Positions 4,823-6,814 of a stretch of DNA of 6,814 nt are shown one piece after another. The stretch spans positions 1-6,814 of the forward strand of contig CALGBT010000334.1 of assembly GCA_937884235.1 (NCBI GenBank), read 5' to 3'. Each line of letters starts with the position of its first letter. Within the stretch, counting starts at the first letter, position 1. The position numbers and the translations under genes are program-made. The DNA is from an uncultured Pseudomonadota bacterium. Lineage in GTDB: Bacteria; Myxococcota_A; UBA9042; CAIXZC01. The notes under the pieces are model-generated. The model worked only from the letters and a program-made list of their open reading frames with translations. It was not told the DNA's origin and ran no database searches.

Positions 4823-6814
4823 GGCGGTGAAGGTGCCACCAACGTCGATTGCTCGCACCTTTGCCTCGGCAAGTGTGGTTCAGCGCTGGGCTGTGACTGC
4901 GGCACGTGTGATGCTGGCGAGGAGTGCCGAGGCGATGCCTGCCCGATCTGTGCTCCCGTTTGTGAGGGTATGGAGTGCGGCGACGACGGCTGCGGTGGAC
5001 AGTGTGGCAGTTGTATCGAGGATGACCTCTGCGTTGCTGGGCTCTGCCAGCCGCCCTGCGACCCCACCTGCGGGATGGCGGAGTGTGGTGACGACGGTTG
5101 CGGTGGGAGCTGTGGCGACTGTGACGGCCAGACATATTGCCAGGAGGGGCTCTGTGTCCCCTCTTGCGACCCTCAGTGCGACGGCCGGGAGTGCGGTGAT
5201 GACGGCTGCAATGGAAGCTGTGGCGACTGCCCTGGGGCAGCACCGCTTTGCGTGGCTGGGGTCTGCCAGGCCAACTGCGACGATGCCTGTGCGGGCAAGG
5301 AATGCGGCAACGACGGCTGCGGCGGGAGCTGCGGCGAGTGCGCGGTGGGGGAGGTCTGCCTGGCCAACGGCACCTGTCTTTGCCAGCCCTCATGCGAGGG
5401 GCAGCAATGCGGGGACGATGGCTGTGGGGGGAATTGTGGGGCCTGCAATGGTACCCAGGAGAGCTGCCAGGAAGGGCAATGCGTCTGCAAGCCCGCCTGT
5501 GGCGATAAGGAATGTGGCGACGACGGCTGCGGAGAACAGTGCGGTGAGTGTCCGCCGAGTCACGATTGCCTGGAGTCCGGCAGTTGTATCTGCGTCCCCG
5601 ATTGTACCGACAAAGAGTGCGGGGGTGATGGCTGCGCCGGCCTTTGCGGAGAGTGTGACTGCGGTGAGAATTGTTCCCTGGCCGGCCTCTGTCTCTTCAC
5701 CGCCTGCGTCGGCAAGGAGTGCGGCAGTGACGGTTGTGGCGAGAGCTGCGGAGCCTGTGCCGAGGGCCAGTATTGCGTCGCCGGGGCCTGTCCTCCCGAG
5801 GGCCAGGTCTGCTTCGATGACAATCAGGTTGACTGGGATGGGTGTACCGACGGTGAGCTAAGCGAGTTCCAGGTCAACACGGTCAGTGCCGCGGACCAGA
5901 CTGCACCGGCGGTGGGCGTCTCGTCTACGGGGGCCTTTCTCGTGGCCTGGCAGAGTGCCGGCGAGGATGGCAATGGCCCCGGCGTCTTCGCCCGGGCCTT
6001 CGCCCCTGACGGTGCCCCGCTAAAGACCGTCGCGCAGGTGAATCAGGAGAGCTACGGTGCGCAGAAGCGGCCGGCGGTGGCAGCCCTGGAAAGCGGCTGG
6101 GTCGTCACCTGGGAGAGTACCGGTCAGGACGGGTCGCTGGAAGGGATCTTCGGCCGGTTGGTGGCGGCCAGCGGTACCCCTTCCGGTGACGAGTTCCAGC
6201 TCAACCAATTTGCCCAGTATTCACAGACGTTCCCCACAGTAGTAGCCCTCCCCGGTGGTTTCCAGGCGCTCTGGCAGAGCCCCTCCAAAGACGGCTCCGG
6301 CACCGCAGTTGTGGGCCGGAGATTCTTCGCCAATGGGGTGGGTGACGGGGATGAGTTCGTGGTCAACGAAGCACTGCTCAGTGACCAGGGAGGCCCGACC
6401 GCAGCTGGCTTTGCCGATGGCCGTCTGACGATTGCCTGGAACAGCTTTCAGCAGGATGGGTCGAGTTGGGGCATTGCGGCCCGGCGATTCCAGGCATCGG
6501 GGGAGGCCTCCGGCACTGAGTTCCTGGCCAATACCACCTCCGCCAATGAGCAGGTGTGGGCACAGGTCGCCGTGCTGAGCGACTCGGACTTCGTGATTGC
6601 CTGGCAGAGCCTCGCCCAGGACGGCGATGATTTTGGTGTCTACGGGCAGCGCTTTGGCGAGTTGTACAAATTGGGGGGTGAGTTCGCACTCCACCAGACA
6701 TTTGCTGGCGTGCAATCGGACGTGGCACTGGCTGCCCTGGGTGGAGGCTTTGTCGCGGCCTGGCAAAGCTGTCCGACGCTGGGGTCGCCAGAGCCCGCCC
6801 AGGACGGTGACGGC
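4778..6814 (+). CDS. Cys-rich lipoprotein with propeller-like repeats (3' partial)
   Basis: The frame is open from 4778 to the window edge (679 codons) with no stop. A lipoprotein signal (residues 1-14, lipobox VMAC, Cys15) opens the protein. A degenerate Cys-rich unit (25-57) leads into eight CGDDGCGG-type units (58-338), then a CFDDNQVDWDGC linker (345-356), then beta-rich repeats of ~54 residues (364-679) with consensus AWQSxxxDGxxxGVxxRxF. The first half has 75 cysteines; the second has one visible (Cys665). The design suggests a lipid-anchored disulfide-rich stalk presenting a beta-propeller or similar head. Function is unknown; ligand binding or adhesion is inference. The start is supported by GGAGG and the signal peptide. 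It follows the CTDC lipoprotein by 10 nt and its mature N-terminus is similar (CGGE versus CGSE). The gene is cut by the window edge, so total length and C-terminal sorting signals are unknown. Confidence 0.92.
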   Translation, partial: MKRWIWTLVVAVMACGGEGATNVDCSHLCLGKCGSALGCDCGTCDAGEECRGDACPICAPVCEGMECGDDGCGGQCGSCIEDDLCVAGLCQPPCDPTCGMAECGDDGCGGSCGDCDGQTYCQEGLCVPSCDPQCDGRECGDDGCNGSCGDCPGAAPLCVAGVCQANCDDACAGKECGNDGCGGSCGECAVGEVCLANGTCLCQPSCEGQQCGDDGCGGNCGACNGTQESCQEGQCVCKPACGDKECGDDGCGEQCGECPPSHDCLESGSCICVPDCTDKECGGDGCAGLCGECDCGENCSLAGLCLFTACVGKECGSDGCGESCGACAEGQYCVAGACPPEGQVCFDDNQVDWDGCTDGELSEFQVNTVSAADQTAPAVGVSSTGAFLVAWQSAGEDGNGPGVFARAFAPDGAPLKTVAQVNQESYGAQKRPAVAALESGWVVTWESTGQDGSLEGIFGRLVAASGTPSGDEFQLNQFAQYSQTFPTVVALPGGFQALWQSPSKDGSGTAVVGRRFFANGVGDGDEFVVNEALLSDQGGPTAAGFADGRLTIAWNSFQQDGSSWGIAARRFQASGEASGTEFLANTTSANEQVWAQVAVLSDSDFVIAWQSLAQDGDDFGVYGQRFGELYKLGGEFALHQTFAGVQSDVALAALGGGFVAAWQSCPTLGSPEPAQDGDG
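4949..5791 (+). repeat. Eight CGDDGCGG cysteine-rich units
   Basis: Residues 58-338 hold eight units of 35-37 residues (the last one shorter). The pattern is C-x3-C-x4-C-x4-C-x3-C-x2-C-x5/6-C-x4/5-C with the core ECGDDGCGGxCGxC. Units 1-6 have eight cysteines each. Unit 7 has nine (extra Cys295 in GECDCGENC) and unit 8 has seven (the first is missing). Confidence 0.92.
5810..5845 (+). other. Acidic two-cysteine linker motif
   Basis: Residues 345-356 read CFDDNQVDWDGC. This resembles the CDDGNxxDGDGC motif of Myxococcus-type cysteine-rich repeats (DUF4215 from memory) but as a single minimal copy. It marks the switch from the Cys-rich stalk to the beta-rich repeats; the acidic spacing could bind Ca2+ (inference). 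Confidence 0.55.
5867..6814 (+). repeat. Six ~54-residue beta-rich repeats, propeller-like
   Basis: Repeats begin at residues 364, 418, 473, 527, 582 and 636, with lengths 54, 55, 54, 55, 54 and a sixth cut by the window edge. Each has F-x-x-N near the start, a P/A-V-A-x-L strand, then F-x-x-A-W-x-S, DG-x-x-x-G-V/I and R-x-F. The spacing suits four-stranded blades, so a beta-propeller is likely but not proven. The sixth repeat carries about eight extra residues and a cysteine between AWQS and AQDGDG. Confidence 0.8.

Noticed and set aside
4288..5067. 259-codon minus-strand open frame spanning the junction of the two lipoprotein genes
   Set aside because: It is antisense to both coding regions and the ribosome binding site between them, and shows no motif.
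4827..5861. 344-codon plus-strand open frame
   Set aside because: It overlaps the second lipoprotein in another frame. The true frame from 4778 has a signal peptide, ribosome binding site and conserved cysteine repeats; this one is Ala/Arg/Ser-rich noise.

Overview
The window looks like a GC-rich genome from the former Deltaproteobacteria, most likely a Myxococcota or Bradymonadota-type lineage. That rests on GC-rich third codon positions and on two very cysteine-rich secreted lipoproteins. They carry motifs that, from family knowledge, are common there: a MopE-type VCDGIDNNCNG motif, CDDGNPCT repeats, CGDDGCGG repeats, and AWQSxxQDG repeats. No taxonomic marker gene is present, so this is inference.

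Layout: positions 1-224 hold no gene I can name; a plus-strand frame stays open from the left edge to a stop at 181-183 and could be the tail of a gene entering the window. A small cytoplasmic TPR protein lies on the minus strand (225-923). A 91-nt divergent intergenic region (924-1014) holds both ribosome binding sites and an imperfect dyad. On the plus strand follow two tightly linked lipoprotein genes with a 10-nt gap: a complete 1250-residue protein (1015-4767), and a second gene (4778 to the window end, at least 679 residues) that runs off the right edge. The second gene has no stop in the window.

The first lipoprotein has a short lipobox signal, a non-repetitive Cys-rich head, one MopE-like motif, and 30 four-cysteine units that alternate between two types (about 26 and 25 residues). 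A 75-residue Cys-rich island breaks the array after unit 4. A 149-residue Cys-rich tail of no family I recognise closes the protein. The units closely resemble the CTDC repeat of Dictyostelium prestalk extracellular-matrix proteins (Pfam family PF00526 from memory). The second lipoprotein has a similar N-terminus, eight eight-cysteine CGDDGCGG units, a short acidic CxDDNxxDxDGC linker, and then six visible ~54-residue beta-rich repeats that look like propeller blades.

The two lipoproteins are probably co-transcribed, exported through Sec and lipidated. They would form long disulfide-stapled, acidic, probably cation-binding surface rods, the second one carrying a globular repeat domain. A role in the surface matrix, adhesion or metal binding is inference. 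The TPR protein has no visible functional link beyond divergent orientation.
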